Shown here one piece after another: positions 1 to 8,281 of a DNA stretch of 64,000 nt (position 1 is the stretch's first letter; each line of letters opens with the position of its first letter). Location: contig NZ_CH724168.1 in assembly GCF_000153285.1 (NCBI RefSeq), positions 765,854-829,853 of the forward strand. Reading direction: 5' to 3'. The notes beneath the pieces were generated by a model, which worked only from the letters and a program-made list of their open reading frames with translations, ran no database searches and had not been told where the DNA came from. The position numbers and the translations under genes are program-made. The DNA comes from Synechococcus sp. WH 7805. Its GTDB lineage: Bacteria > Cyanobacteriota > Cyanobacteriia > PCC-6307 > Cyanobiaceae.

Positions 1-867
1 AACCGGAATTACATTTCCAGCGTTCAGATCACCGCCGCTGAAACCGTTGGTGTTGAAGAGCGAGCCGGTTATTACGAAACCTCCGGTGCACTGCGCGACA
101 TGGTGCAGAACCACCTGACGCAAATGCTGGCGATCACCGCCATGGAGACACCCGGGCGGTTCGACCCCGAGGCCATTCGCAGCGAAAAAGCCAAGGTGCT
201 TCAGGCAGCCCGTCTTGCAGATGAAAAGGAGCCCTGGAACTGCTGTATCCGCGGTCAGTACGGCCCCGGTGGAACCCTGGACAACCCCCTTGCCGGATAC
301 CGACAGGAACCCGGGGTGGATCCCAACAGCACCACGGAGACCTACGTGGCCATGAAGTTGTTCATCGACAACTGGCGCTGGCAAGGGGTGCCCTTTTATG
401 TCCGCACGGGCAAGCGGCTGCCGAAACGTCTCAGTGAAGTGGTCCTCACCTTCCGAGAGGCCCCGGTTCACTTATTCGATGCAGCAGGCGGCGGTCCCAC
501 CGCGAACCAGCTGATTTTGCGCATCCAACCCGACGAGGGCGCTGAATTCCGTTTCGAGGTCAAGTCCCCCGGATCCGGGATGCGCAGCCGCCCTGTTGAG
601 ATGGAATTCTCTTACGACGAATCCTTCGGTGAACCATCAGACGAGGGTTACGTCCGTCTTCTGGCTGATGCGATGCTCGGCGACCCGACCCTCTTTACAC
701 GCAGCGATGAAGTGGAAGCGGCCTGGCGCCTCTACACGCCCCTGCTTGAGCTCATCGAAGACAGCCCCTGGCAGCTGCCGATTCATCCCTACGAGTCACG
801 AACCTGGGGACCCGCTGCTTCGGACGCGCTCATGGCCCGTGATGGCTTGCTCTGGCGCCGTCCCTGA
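1..867 (+). CDS. zwf: Glucose-6-phosphate 1-dehydrogenase, C-terminal part (partial)
   Basis: Oxidises glucose 6-phosphate to 6-phosphogluconolactone with NADP+, the entry step of the oxidative pentose phosphate pathway in the cytosol. The frame is open from the first base, so the N-terminal coenzyme domain lies outside the window; about 288 C-terminal residues are visible. They show family-typical stretches such as FYVRTGKRLPKR and the terminal SDEVEAAWRLYTPLLE region. The next gene, opcA, starts 42 bases downstream on the same strand, the usual cyanobacterial pairing. The assignment is secure; only the start is missing. Confidence 0.97.
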   Translation, partial: NRNYISSVQITAAETVGVEERAGYYETSGALRDMVQNHLTQMLAITAMETPGRFDPEAIRSEKAKVLQAARLADEKEPWNCCIRGQYGPGGTLDNPLAGYRQEPGVDPNSTTETYVAMKLFIDNWRWQGVPFYVRTGKRLPKRLSEVVLTFREAPVHLFDAAGGGPTANQLILRIQPDEGAEFRFEVKSPGSGMRSRPVEMEFSYDESFGEPSDEGYVRLLADAMLGDPTLFTRSDEVEAAWRLYTPLLELIEDSPWQLPIHPYESRTWGPAASDALMARDGLLWRRP

Positions 868-909
868 TTGTTTTTGACAAACACTGAAACCTTGCTAATC
901 AGCTGAACC

Positions 910-2193
910 ATGTCACCCCAGCTCACGCTTCAGACCCCCCTGGAACTCCCCCCCGCAGAGGTCCCCAGCTACCTGGAACAGCTCTGGTCGCGCGACCAAC
1001 CGGCAGGCGTCGGATCCCACACGTTCTGTCTCCTGATCTGGCAACCCTCCTGGGTGGAACAGCAACTGGTCCGAACCGGTCGCCTCGAGGGACCGATCAC
1101 TGGGGTGCAGCGCGCTGCATTGATTCAGGCCGGTCGCCAGGCCATCGTGGATGGAGATCTGCCGTTAAGTACATCCCCGCTCACCGATCCGGTGGCCGCA
1201 TGCCTGAGCAGTCTGGATGGATCCCAGAAGGCCGATGATTTGCGTGGGCAGCACATTGATGCGGCCCTCAGCGCCTTGAGACCGCGGCGACTGATCACTC
1301 TGGCCCCAAGCCTGGATGACCAGCAGGCGTTGGAAACCCTCGTCGCCGCTTACTGCCCTCTCCCTGAAGAAGGGGGTGGAACGGTTGCTTGCGGTGATGT
1401 CGTCGTTCTGCGTGGGGGGAACACAGCCTTGCAGGACGGCCTCTCCATCCTGCAGCCGCTGATGCCTGAGGATCTGCCCTCATGGGTGTGGTGGAACGGA
1501 TCCCTTGATGAGGCGCCCGAACTGCTGATGCAGCTCACTTGCTCTCCGCGGCGCCTGATCATTGACTCGGCACTCGGCGAGCCTGGGTTCTGCCTGAATC
1601 TTCTGGCCACAAGGATCGAAAGCGGACAGGCCGTCAACGACCTCAATTGGCTGAGGCTCGGGAGCTGGCATCAAACGCTGGCCATGGTGTTTGATCCTCC
1701 GACTCGCAGAAATGCCCTCAGCCACGTGGTGCAGCTGGACATCGACGTGGAAGGAGACCATCCGGTTCAGGGTCTTCTGCTGGCTGCATGGATCGCTGAT
1801 CGTCTGGGATGGCACCTGCAGCGCACCCAGCATCACGACGACCACAGCATCAGTGCTGAATTTGTGAGAGCTGATGGCGTGGGAGTACAAATGCGCGTCT
1901 CACCTGTTCCCATGGGACAGCCCAGTATTCATCCAGGCCAGATCGTGGGACTGCGCCTGATCTGCAAACCCGACGACAAGCCTGCGATCTGCGTGATCCT
2001 CTGTGCAGAATCGGGTGGCTGCATGCGCCTTGAAGCCGGTGGAATGGCCAGCATGGAACTGATCGAGGAAGTGGTGTCAGTTCAGTCCATGCCTGTCGAG
2101 GCCGATGTGGCCAAGCTGCTTGAAGGTGGTCATGACTCCACCAATCCACTGCTGGAAGCCGCTGCCCCCCTGGCTGCCAAGCTGATCAAATGA
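910..2193 (+). CDS. opcA: Glucose-6-phosphate dehydrogenase assembly/activator protein OpcA
   Basis: OpcA binds G6PDH and promotes its active oligomeric form in cyanobacteria. The 427-residue length, the position directly after zwf and the C-terminal segment rich in conserved residues fit the family. Three cysteines lie around residues 360-370 (CVILCAESGGC). In other cyanobacteria OpcA is switched by thioredoxin through C-terminal cysteines; that these residues do so here is inference. It starts at an ATG 42 bases after zwf and is probably co-transcribed with it. OpcA has no catalytic motif of its own, so the call rests on similarity and context. Confidence 0.93.
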   Translation: MSPQLTLQTPLELPPAEVPSYLEQLWSRDQPAGVGSHTFCLLIWQPSWVEQQLVRTGRLEGPITGVQRAALIQAGRQAIVDGDLPLSTSPLTDPVAACLSSLDGSQKADDLRGQHIDAALSALRPRRLITLAPSLDDQQALETLVAAYCPLPEEGGGTVACGDVVVLRGGNTALQDGLSILQPLMPEDLPSWVWWNGSLDEAPELLMQLTCSPRRLIIDSALGEPGFCLNLLATRIESGQAVNDLNWLRLGSWHQTLAMVFDPPTRRNALSHVVQLDIDVEGDHPVQGLLLAAWIADRLGWHLQRTQHHDDHSISAEFVRADGVGVQMRVSPVPMGQPSIHPGQIVGLRLICKPDDKPAICVILCAESGGCMRLEAGGMASMELIEEVVSVQSMPVEADVAKLLEGGHDSTNPLLEAAAPLAAKLIK

Positions 2194-2196
2194 TGT

Positions 2197-2209
2197 CCCG
2201 CTGAGCGGG
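2197..2209 (+). other. Small GC-rich hairpin after opcA
   Basis: Directly after the opcA stop, CCCGC TGA GCGGG can fold into a five-pair stem with a three-base loop. No T-run follows, so it is at best a weak attenuator or an mRNA end-stabilising element rather than a clear intrinsic terminator. The next gene starts 28 bases downstream. Confidence 0.25.
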
Positions 2210-2237
2210 GCCAACGTTCCACTGTTCCGCTCAGTTC

Positions 2238-3635
2238 ATGGCCTGTGTGATCGCTGCTCCGGCCAGCGGCAGTGGCAAAACCCTGCTCACTCTCTGCCTG
2301 ATTGCCTGGGCGCGTCGTCAGGGGAGGAGCATCCAGCCCTTCAAAGTGGGGCCGGACTATCTCGATCCCCAGCTCCTCAGCCTCAGCGCAGGCAGAGTTT
2401 GCCGAAATCTCGACCTTTCACTCTGCGGCCAGGAGTGGGTGGATCTCAGTTTCCGGGGGTTTGGCGGATTGTGCGACATGGCCGTCGTCGAAGGGGTCAT
2501 GGGCCTGTACGACGGCATCGGGGCCAGCTCCGAGGGGAGCACGGCTGCTGTGGCACGGCATCTGAACCTGCCCGTGGTGCTGGTCGTGGATGCCGGCCGG
2601 CAGGCCCGATCCCTGGCGGCAGTGGTGCTCGGATTCCAGAGTCTGGAGCCACGCGTGCACTTGGCGGGGGTCGTCCTCAACCGGGTATCCAGTCAGCGCC
2701 ATCGTGAGCTTCTGCAGAGCGTGCTGGACGAGATCAACGTTCCCTGCCTGGGAAGCCTGCCGAAGGACGTGAGTCTGTGTCTTCCCAGTCGACACCTCGG
2801 CCTAGCCCCAGCCCATGAGCTCGGACCAATACAGGACCGGATCAGTCGCTGGGCGGCGCTGGCGTCCTCCCATCTGGATCTGCAGAGATTCGGCCCGTTA
2901 CTGAAGGCACCTGCAGCAGGCGCCAATCCAATACGAACCATTCTGGCGCCGGTGCTGGACCAGCAGCCCGTTCGCACTCCCATACCAGTGGCCGTCGCCC
3001 AGGACGAGGCTTTTCACTTTCGCTACCCGGAAATGCAGGAATGCCTCGAAACCATGGCCATGCCTGTGATCCCTTGGAGCCCACTGGCGGATGAGCCGCC
3101 ACCACCCCAGGCCCAGGGGCTGGTGCTGCCGGGTGGATTCCCAGAACTGCATGCAGAGGCGCTCAGCCAATGCGGCCGCAGCCTCTCGGCCTTGCAGCAG
3201 TGGATCGCCCAGAAACCCCTCTATGCCGAATGCGGCGGCATGCTGTTGCTGGGTGAGTCACTCAGTGACGGGGAGGGAAAGCATCACCCCATGGCTGGCT
3301 TGCTGCCCTTCCGCGCAGAACGAGGAGCGTTGCAGGTGGGCTACAGGTCGCTCTCTACAACCCACAACGGGATGCTGCTGCGCGCAGGGGAAAGCTTGAG
3401 AGGCCATGAATTCCACCGGTGGCAATTGAGCAAAGAATCCGGAGATTTCTTGGGAAAAGCGAGACCCCTATGGCAGGTTGAAGGATGGAAAATCTCGCGG
3501 AGACACGAGGGATGGAGCCTTCCGACCCTGCACGCCAGCTGGGTGCACCTCCACTGGGCCGGCTCCTCGACGATCTCATGCCGATGGCGCGCCGCTCTCG
3601 AAACCGCGGCGACGCGGAACGCGGACGGTTCCTGA
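2238..3635 (+). CDS. cobB: Cobyrinate a,c-diamide synthase
   Basis: Glutamine-dependent amidation of the a and c side-chain carboxylates of (hydrogeno)cobyrinate in corrin synthesis; named cbiA in anaerobic-type pathways. The 465 residues show an N-terminal P-loop (APASGSGKTLL, residues 6-16), the dethiobiotin-synthetase-like ATP domain with GADYLDP-type motif VGPDYLDPQ, and a C-terminal type-3 glutamine amidotransferase domain with the Cys motif YAECGGMLLLGE near residue 335 and the late HASWVHLHW. Marine Synechococcus make pseudocobalamin, so the gene fits. Its last 58 bases overlap the acylphosphatase frame. Confidence 0.93.
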   Translation: MACVIAAPASGSGKTLLTLCLIAWARRQGRSIQPFKVGPDYLDPQLLSLSAGRVCRNLDLSLCGQEWVDLSFRGFGGLCDMAVVEGVMGLYDGIGASSEGSTAAVARHLNLPVVLVVDAGRQARSLAAVVLGFQSLEPRVHLAGVVLNRVSSQRHRELLQSVLDEINVPCLGSLPKDVSLCLPSRHLGLAPAHELGPIQDRISRWAALASSHLDLQRFGPLLKAPAAGANPIRTILAPVLDQQPVRTPIPVAVAQDEAFHFRYPEMQECLETMAMPVIPWSPLADEPPPPQAQGLVLPGGFPELHAEALSQCGRSLSALQQWIAQKPLYAECGGMLLLGESLSDGEGKHHPMAGLLPFRAERGALQVGYRSLSTTHNGMLLRAGESLRGHEFHRWQLSKESGDFLGKARPLWQVEGWKISRRHEGWSLPTLHASWVHLHWAGSSTISCRWRAALETAATRNADGS

Positions 3636-3934
3636 ATCGAGGCAAACACAAGCCCACAATCCAGAAGGAACGCTGGCGATTTCTCGTGGAGGGCAAGGTT
3701 CAAGGCGTGGGATTCAGACAGGGGTGTTGCCGCAGAGCCATGGACCTCAACCTGAGCGGTTGGGTTCGGAACCTCCCCGATGGTGTCGTGGAGGTGCAAG
3801 CAGAAGGATCTCCATTGGCTCTCAGTGAATTGCGCCTGTGGTGCGAACGCGGTCCCACAGGCGCCCGGGTGAGCCTGGTGAGACCTTCACAGCTACCCAT
3901 TACAGGAGCTGACTGGTTCGAAATCCGCAGCTGA
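3578..3934 (+). CDS. acyP: Acylphosphatase
   Basis: Hydrolyses carboxyl-phosphate bonds such as acetyl phosphate. The core RFLVEGKVQGVGFRQG, followed by LSGWVRNLPDGVVEVQAEG, holds the family's phosphate-binding loop with the catalytic Arg (VGFR) and Asn (VRN). The domain needs about 90 residues and starts with ERWRFLVEG, but no ATG lies between the cobB stop and that point. I chose the ATG at 3578 (another at 3584), which overlaps the end of cobB by 58 bases and leaves a basic N-terminal extension of about 27 residues. A non-ATG start near 3632 is possible. The function is sure, the start is not. Confidence 0.85.
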   Translation: MPMARRSRNRGDAERGRFLNRGKHKPTIQKERWRFLVEGKVQGVGFRQGCCRRAMDLNLSGWVRNLPDGVVEVQAEGSPLALSELRLWCERGPTGARVSLVRPSQLPITGADWFEIRS

Positions 3935-4015
3935 TCAGGCGCTGGGATGACACCGGCGACACCACCATTGGTTGCTCAGCTGGTCAAAATCCTTTGAGAA
4001 GGACACGATCAAGAT

Positions 4016-4609
4016 ATGGCCGACAATCGTCAGCTCTGGCTCTTGCGCCACGGAGCAACGGAATGGGCCAAAAACGGACGCCACACAGGCAGCACCGACC
4101 TTCCCCTGTTGCCGGAAGGCGAAGATGAAGCCCGACGTCTGGCTCCCACGCTGACAAGCCAGACCTTCGCCGCCGTCTTCAGCTCCCCTCTGCAGCGAGC
4201 CCGTCGAACCTGCGAGCTCGGTGGCCTTGGAGACCGACTGACGGTGATGCCGGAACTGATGGAGTGGAATTACGGCGACTACGAAGGGATCACCACAGTG
4301 GAAATCCGTAAAACGGTTCCTGGTTGGACGGTCTGGAGCCATGGGTGCCCCAACGGGGAGGATGCCGATGCCGTGCAGAAGCGCTGCGAAATCGCCATCC
4401 TTCGCGCTCTGGAAGTCTCCGAAGCAGGAGATGTGGCTCTGTTCGCTCACGGACACCTTCTGCGAGCGCTGGCGGGAACCTGGCTTGGTCTGGGTGCTGT
4501 AGGTGGCAACTTGTTGAAGCTCGGTACAGGAAGCATCTGCGTGCTGGGATTTGAGCGAGAACAGCGTGCGATCGTTCGCTGGAATGCTCCGGCCGACGGA
4601 CGGTTCTGA
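4016..4609 (+). CDS. Histidine phosphatase family protein (phosphoglycerate mutase-like)
   Basis: Branch 1 histidine phosphatase fold of 197 residues. The RHG motif with the phospho-accepting His is at residues 10-12 (LLRHGATEW). The conserved acidic region is MEWNYGDYEG, near residue 82, and the second catalytic His lies in FAHGHLLRALAG, near residue 144. It is much shorter and simpler than glycolytic dPGM, so the substrate is probably another small phosphate ester; a SixA- or CobC-like role cannot be told apart here. CobC would fit cobB upstream, but that is only suggestive. The gene overlaps the next by one base (TGATG). Confidence 0.85.
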   Translation: MADNRQLWLLRHGATEWAKNGRHTGSTDLPLLPEGEDEARRLAPTLTSQTFAAVFSSPLQRARRTCELGGLGDRLTVMPELMEWNYGDYEGITTVEIRKTVPGWTVWSHGCPNGEDADAVQKRCEIAILRALEVSEAGDVALFAHGHLLRALAGTWLGLGAVGGNLLKLGTGSICVLGFEREQRAIVRWNAPADGRF

Positions 4610-5295
4610 TGAGCGACACCACCCTTTGGGCGGAACTTCTGGCCTACGGCACGGGCATCGGTCTCTCGCCGATTCACATTGCGGTGTTGCTGCTCCTGTT
4701 GCTGGGCCCCCAGCCCCTACGCCGCGGCGGCTGGTTTGTTGCGGGCTGGGTGGTCACCACACTGCTCACCGCAACGCTGCTGGTGACTGTTGGCCACACC
4801 CTTGTTCTCGACATGAGCCACGGCTCTCATCACCGCACAGGACTCGATCTACTGGCAGGAGGCGCGCTCATAGCCATCGGCGGCAGGGAGCTCCTGCGTT
4901 CCTTCGCCGATGGAGCCGAACCACCGGCATGGACCACCAGCATCGATCGCTTTGTGGCGATGCCATTGCCGCTGCTGCTTCTCCTTGGCGCAGCCGGTGA
5001 GGTCATCAGTCCTGATGATCTCGTGCTCTTTGCAAAGTCGGCAGGCGTTGTTCTCGCAGCCCAGTTGCCCACCTGGCAGGAGTGGATCGGATTGGTTGCC
5101 TTCACAATCGGTGCAAGCATTTTTCTGTTGACCCCGCTTGTGGCCGTGATCATCGGACGGGACAAAGTGATTCCAATCCTCGAGAAAGGCAAGCAGGTGT
5201 TGTTTGCACGAGGTGGACTGGTGGTGGGAGGTGTCAGCCTGGGCCTGGGTGGCTATCTGGGTTGGCAAGGAATCAATGGTCTCAGCTTGCTTTAG
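4609..5295 (+). CDS. GAP family integral membrane protein
   Basis: A 228-residue hydrophobic protein with about six membrane segments: around residues 15-35, 45-65, 80-95, 125-145, 165-185 and 205-225. The pattern IGLSPIHIAVLLLLL near the N-terminus and the break between TM3 and TM4 match the GAP (Sap, sulfolipid-addressing-like) family of LysE-type transporters. Substrate unknown. It is translationally coupled to the phosphatase upstream through a one-base stop/start overlap, so the two may act together. Confidence 0.75.
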   Translation: MSDTTLWAELLAYGTGIGLSPIHIAVLLLLLLGPQPLRRGGWFVAGWVVTTLLTATLLVTVGHTLVLDMSHGSHHRTGLDLLAGGALIAIGGRELLRSFADGAEPPAWTTSIDRFVAMPLPLLLLLGAAGEVISPDDLVLFAKSAGVVLAAQLPTWQEWIGLVAFTIGASIFLLTPLVAVIIGRDKVIPILEKGKQVLFARGGLVVGGVSLGLGGYLGWQGINGLSLL

Positions 5296-5389
5296 GGGAT
5301 CAGCCACACATTCAGTTGCACTTAACAACTGGTTCAGAAACGTTTTGTGGTAGAGCACTGCATACGCTTGCAGCAGCCACCTTCTGGTC

Positions 5390-5776
5390 ATGCTTTCACT
5401 GCATCAGTTCAGTCTTTCTGCACTCACTGTCGTCGCAGCGGCGTCTCTCCTGTCATCACCGGCCAGTGCTCATCCACAGAAGCAGCGCCATGGCAATGAG
5501 AAGCAGAAGGTCTACAACCGTGGGTTCCAAAAGGGTTACAACAAGGCCATCAAACAGGTTCGCCAGCCTTATTACGTTCCCCAGAGGGTTTACAACCGGA
5601 ACTTCAGACGAGTCGTGAAAGATGCTTACCGGCCCTATTACGTTCCTCAGCGCACCTACTATCAACGGCCGGTTGTGGTCGCACCGGCACCGTGGAGAGC
5701 GCCACGGCCCCTGATCTTGAATCCCTACGTGCAGGGAACACGCGTGAATGTTGGTTTCGGTTTCAACGTTCACTAA
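5390..5776 (+). CDS. Small secreted basic Tyr/Arg-rich repeat protein
   Basis: The 128 residues begin with a clear Sec signal peptide (hydrophobic core to about residue 25, cleavage after ASA). The mature part is strongly basic and rich in Tyr, Arg, Pro and Val, with two imperfect copies of the unit PYYVPQR-Y at about residues 62-72 and 83-93. Each copy follows a KGYNKAIKQV- or RRVVKDAY-type spacer. I recognise no domain. Such composition is seen in proteins bound to cell-surface glycans or cell wall, but no function is known. It has about 95 bases of its own upstream sequence and is probably monocistronic. Confidence 0.7.
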   Translation: MLSLHQFSLSALTVVAAASLLSSPASAHPQKQRHGNEKQKVYNRGFQKGYNKAIKQVRQPYYVPQRVYNRNFRRVVKDAYRPYYVPQRTYYQRPVVVAPAPWRAPRPLILNPYVQGTRVNVGFGFNVH

Positions 5777-6002
5777 GGGAGACAAGGGTCAGCCAGCGCG
5801 TGGAATTCTCTGACAGCAATCAGTCGACAAATGCAAATCGGATCCAAAAGATTGGAGCCTGATTTCTGATTGCTCCCACCCAAGTCTGATGGTTAATCAG
5901 GATGGGACAAGCAACAGCCCATGCGCTAAAGCTTTCCGGGTTGCTGCATCGGGCTCAATCGACGGATAGGCACGTGGTGACAGAGAGAGAGTGGTCGTGG
6001 TG
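5777..6002. other. Intergenic, no confident gene
   Basis: No coding signal stands out. GGAGC ctgatttctgatt GCTCC near 5850-5875 could form a five-pair hairpin without a T-run. A purine-rich GAGAGAGAG run near 5982-5990 precedes the small frame at 6003 and could act as its ribosome site. Confidence 0.4.
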
Positions 6003-6116
6003 ATGGACAGTGCAGATCAACTGATCATCGAAACAAAAGCCTTCCACGAAGCTCCTCCTCTGGAAGCCACGGTTTTGATGCAGCACATTCTCTCAATCAA
6101 AAGCGATGTGATCTAA
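6003..6116 (+). CDS. Possible 37-residue protein
   Basis: A short frame starting at an ATG (with in-frame GTGs just before it) and preceded by a purine-rich GAGAGAGAG stretch. The translation begins MDSADQLIIETKAFHE, is acidic overall, has no membrane segment and ends at TAA. Codon choice (CTG, ATC, GAA, GCC, AAA) is ordinary for this genome. I do not recognise it; it is offered as a candidate small protein only. Confidence 0.35.
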   Translation: MDSADQLIIETKAFHEAPPLEATVLMQHILSIKSDVI

Positions 6117-6338
6117 AGCCGCTTCCGGCTTTCAGAATGTCGAAAGCCATCAGGCACTTCAATTAAATCAATCCGGTCGCTAGCCGTGATGGTATCGATG
6201 GCATTAGTGCATGTCAGGGCGTCGTTCCTGATCATTCCTGTCGGTGCGGCAATGTTGATCGTGGTCCCTATTGAATTGGTGACGTTGACCGCAAGGCTTT
6301 CAGCAAACCACTGAACATAATCAACGAAACAGACTGAT
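6117..6338. other. Intergenic with a weak minus-strand frame
   Basis: An open frame on the minus strand runs from inside the epimerase gene down to 6113. Its unique part would give at most a 40-residue peptide from the ATG at 6235 (MIRNDALTCTNAIDTI...). The only ribosome-site-like bases abut the ATG. I do not call it a gene. Confidence 0.3.
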
Positions 6339-7181
6339 TTAGGAGAACAGCGTTGGATGCTGCAATCGATAGCCGAGTTCCTTGAGTCGATGATTGCTAA
6401 TACAGCGGCTGAATGGAGGGGCAGGTCCGGGAGCACCTGTCCATTGAACCCTTTCAAGACCTTCTTGGATCAAGGTGCGATCCACAAGATCTCTATCCCG
6501 TAGGGGTTCATCGTTGACCACATTCACCAAGCCGGTCCAGCAACCGTTGATCGCCGCAAGCGCTGCTCCCGCAGCATCATCCACATGGACCCAGTTGCTG
6601 AACGATCCACCATCTCCAGGGAGTTGCTTCCCAGCAAGACCTCGTAGACGATCCTTGATCTCGCGCCCCGGTCCATAGAGGGCAGCCAAACGCAACACGC
6701 AAACCTTGCGGTTCTCCCCCATCAACTGCATGACAAGTCGTTCGCTCTCTAGGAGCACCTCTCCACGAGCTGTGCGTGGCCTGGCTGGTGTGTTTTCGTT
6801 CACCCAAGCATCTGAAGCATGGCCATACACCGAACAGCTACTCGTGTAAACAATGTGTTGCAACGCCGGCAACTCCGCAATGACAGAACTCAGGCAGTGG
6901 AAGCACTCCTCAAACGTGCTTCGGTAGAGATCAACATCACCCTGTCGATTTCCTTTCGGACCAAGGGTGAACACCGCGACTCTGCTCTTGTTCAGGGCTT
7001 TCCTCAGATGATCGGGGTTCGTCGCATCGCAGATCTGAACGCGATCGGCGAGTTGATTCAGTTCGCAGAGTCGAAGCTCGCTCGTCGTTGTCAACACAAG
7101 GGGGACAGCTTGGCGTTGTAACTGCAGCTGTCGGGCCAACGCAGTGCCGACGTAGCCGCTGCCCACAATGGTCAGAACCAT
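6339..7181 (-). CDS. NAD(P)-dependent epimerase/dehydratase-like (atypical SDR)
   Basis: A 280-residue Rossmann-fold protein. The nucleotide-binding motif VGSGYVGTALARQL lies at residues 6-19, the mid-fold motif VYTSSCSVYGHAS near residues 110-122, and the substrate-domain stretch LRLAALYGPGRE near 165-176. The classical YxxxK pair is incomplete: Tyr is present in SVYG but Lys is replaced in WVNEN. This places it with atypical SDRs of the YeeZ type rather than with a defined sugar epimerase. Substrate unknown. It stands alone, convergent to the small frame at 6003 and divergent from the RTX remnant. Confidence 0.82.
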   Translation of the reverse strand: MVLTIVGSGYVGTALARQLQLQRQAVPLVLTTTSELRLCELNQLADRVQICDATNPDHLRKALNKSRVAVFTLGPKGNRQGDVDLYRSTFEECFHCLSSVIAELPALQHIVYTSSCSVYGHASDAWVNENTPARPRTARGEVLLESERLVMQLMGENRKVCVLRLAALYGPGREIKDRLRGLAGKQLPGDGGSFSNWVHVDDAAGAALAAINGCWTGLVNVVNDEPLRDRDLVDRTLIQEGLERVQWTGAPGPAPPFSRCISNHRLKELGYRLQHPTLFS

Positions 7182-7263
7182 GTGCCTACAAACGCTTTCG
7201 ATACCTTAATTAGCCCAGCACATTGCAGCGAGTGGCCTACAGACCTCCTGTCATCCATGTCCA

Positions 7264-7866
7264 ATGGAGCAGAAGTGCTCTCACAAGACGGCTTCAGCAA
7301 TCACTATCTCTATGGTTGACAACAAAAAAGACAAAGTTATCGAGCGCTTTGGACAGGGCAATGACACCATTGAATCCAGTGTTAGCACAAAAATCAGAGC
7401 CAACATCGAGACTCTCCTGCTGACAGGCAGCGCTGCACTAATGGGTTCTGGAAATGACCAAAACAACATTCTTGAAGGTAATTCCGGCAACAATCAACTT
7501 AAAGGCAAGGCCGGCAACGACACCCTGATCGGCAATCTCGGTCGCGACATCCTATCTGATGGCACTGGAGATGACACCTTCATCTATCGATCCACCAACG
7601 ACTCTGGAGCAGACAAAAGAACCCGCGACAAGATCACTGATTTCCAGACCGGCGACACAATTGACCTGTCACAGATTGATGCCAATGTGGATGTATTAGG
7701 TGATCAAGCCTTCACCTTCATCGGTTGAGGCAAATCCTCAGCTGCCGGGCAAGCCAAATTTATCAATGGAATCCTTAGCGTGAACACTGATGATGATCTA
7801 GGCGCGGAACTTCAAGTTCAGTTGAAAGGAGTCACTGAATTCTTGATTGACTCCTTGGTTTTTTAA
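7264..7866 (+). pseudogene. RTX calcium-binding protein fragment interrupted by an in-frame TGA
   Basis: From ATG 7264 (or 7312, MVDNKKDK) the frame gives an RTX-type sequence: NIETLLLTGSAALMGSGNDQ, then GNSGNNQLKGKAGNDTLIG and GDDTFIYRSTNDSG, ending QAFTFIG before TGA at 7726-7728. The same frame stays open after that stop for 45 codons and continues the family's normal C-terminus (GQAKFINGILSVNTDDD... VTEFLIDSLVF, stop 7864-7866). The break is therefore one nonsense codon, not a gene end. The last residues resemble a type I secretion signal. The start matches the tail of a much longer RTX/VCBS protein, so this is probably a truncated relic as well. It is separated by 415 bases from a second, intact RTX gene. 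Confidence 0.82.
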
Positions 7867-8281
7867 ATTCTGAGGGTCTCATGAAGGTGTCCGCCATTTC
7901 ACAAGACAACAGTCTGATCGCTGCGGAAACCCAGTCAAACCTTGCCAACCGAGTCGTTAATGACAGCAGGCGGCTCTTGATGCCACGAATCAAAAAAGAA
8001 GGGCCATAACCCTTGAGACAAGTGCTCACTACAAAGACAATCTGACCGAAGAGTTCATTCAAAGGGCGAAACCGATCAGGAGATCAGCAAGGACGCTTCG
8101 AGACAACCACCAACCGACATCTTGCCGCCGAGAAAAAACAGTAGTGAACAAAACACATCAATAACCAAAAGTCACCGCAAAACTAAAATAACTTAAGAAT
8201 TCTTATTTCATCCAACTCTAAGCAAAAACAAAGGAATTTGCCATTGATCCAACCCCAAATTGATGCCATAACAAAATCAGC
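7867..8281. other. AT-rich intergenic region between two RTX genes
   Basis: About 415 bases, clearly richer in A+T than the core genes, especially after 8120. There is no convincing frame; a 76-codon minus-strand frame lacks family resemblance. A perfect 12-base palindrome TAAGAATTCTTA sits at 8194-8205, 77 bases before the RTX start codon, in a stretch that could hold the promoter of that gene. Confidence 0.45.

Noticed and set aside
2194-2237. Cobalamin riboswitch before cobB
   Set aside because: Only 44 bases separate opcA and cobB, too few for the aptamer, and no B12-box is visible.
3910-3930. GGTTCGAAATCC resembling a tRNA T-arm
   Set aside because: It encodes the conserved end of acylphosphatase and no acceptor or anticodon stem surrounds it.
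6113-6457. 114-codon minus-strand frame
   Set aside because: It overlaps the epimerase 3' end and its non-overlapping part lacks a start with a well-spaced ribosome site. The wording looks faintly protein-like, so it is noted but not called.
7726-7728. TGA as a selenocysteine codon in the RTX fragment
   Set aside because: No SECIS-like hairpin is obvious right after it, RTX proteins are not selenoproteins, and marine Synechococcus are not known to use selenocysteine.
7832-8062. 76-codon minus-strand frame
   Set aside because: It overlaps the end of the RTX fragment, with no family resemblance or ribosome site.
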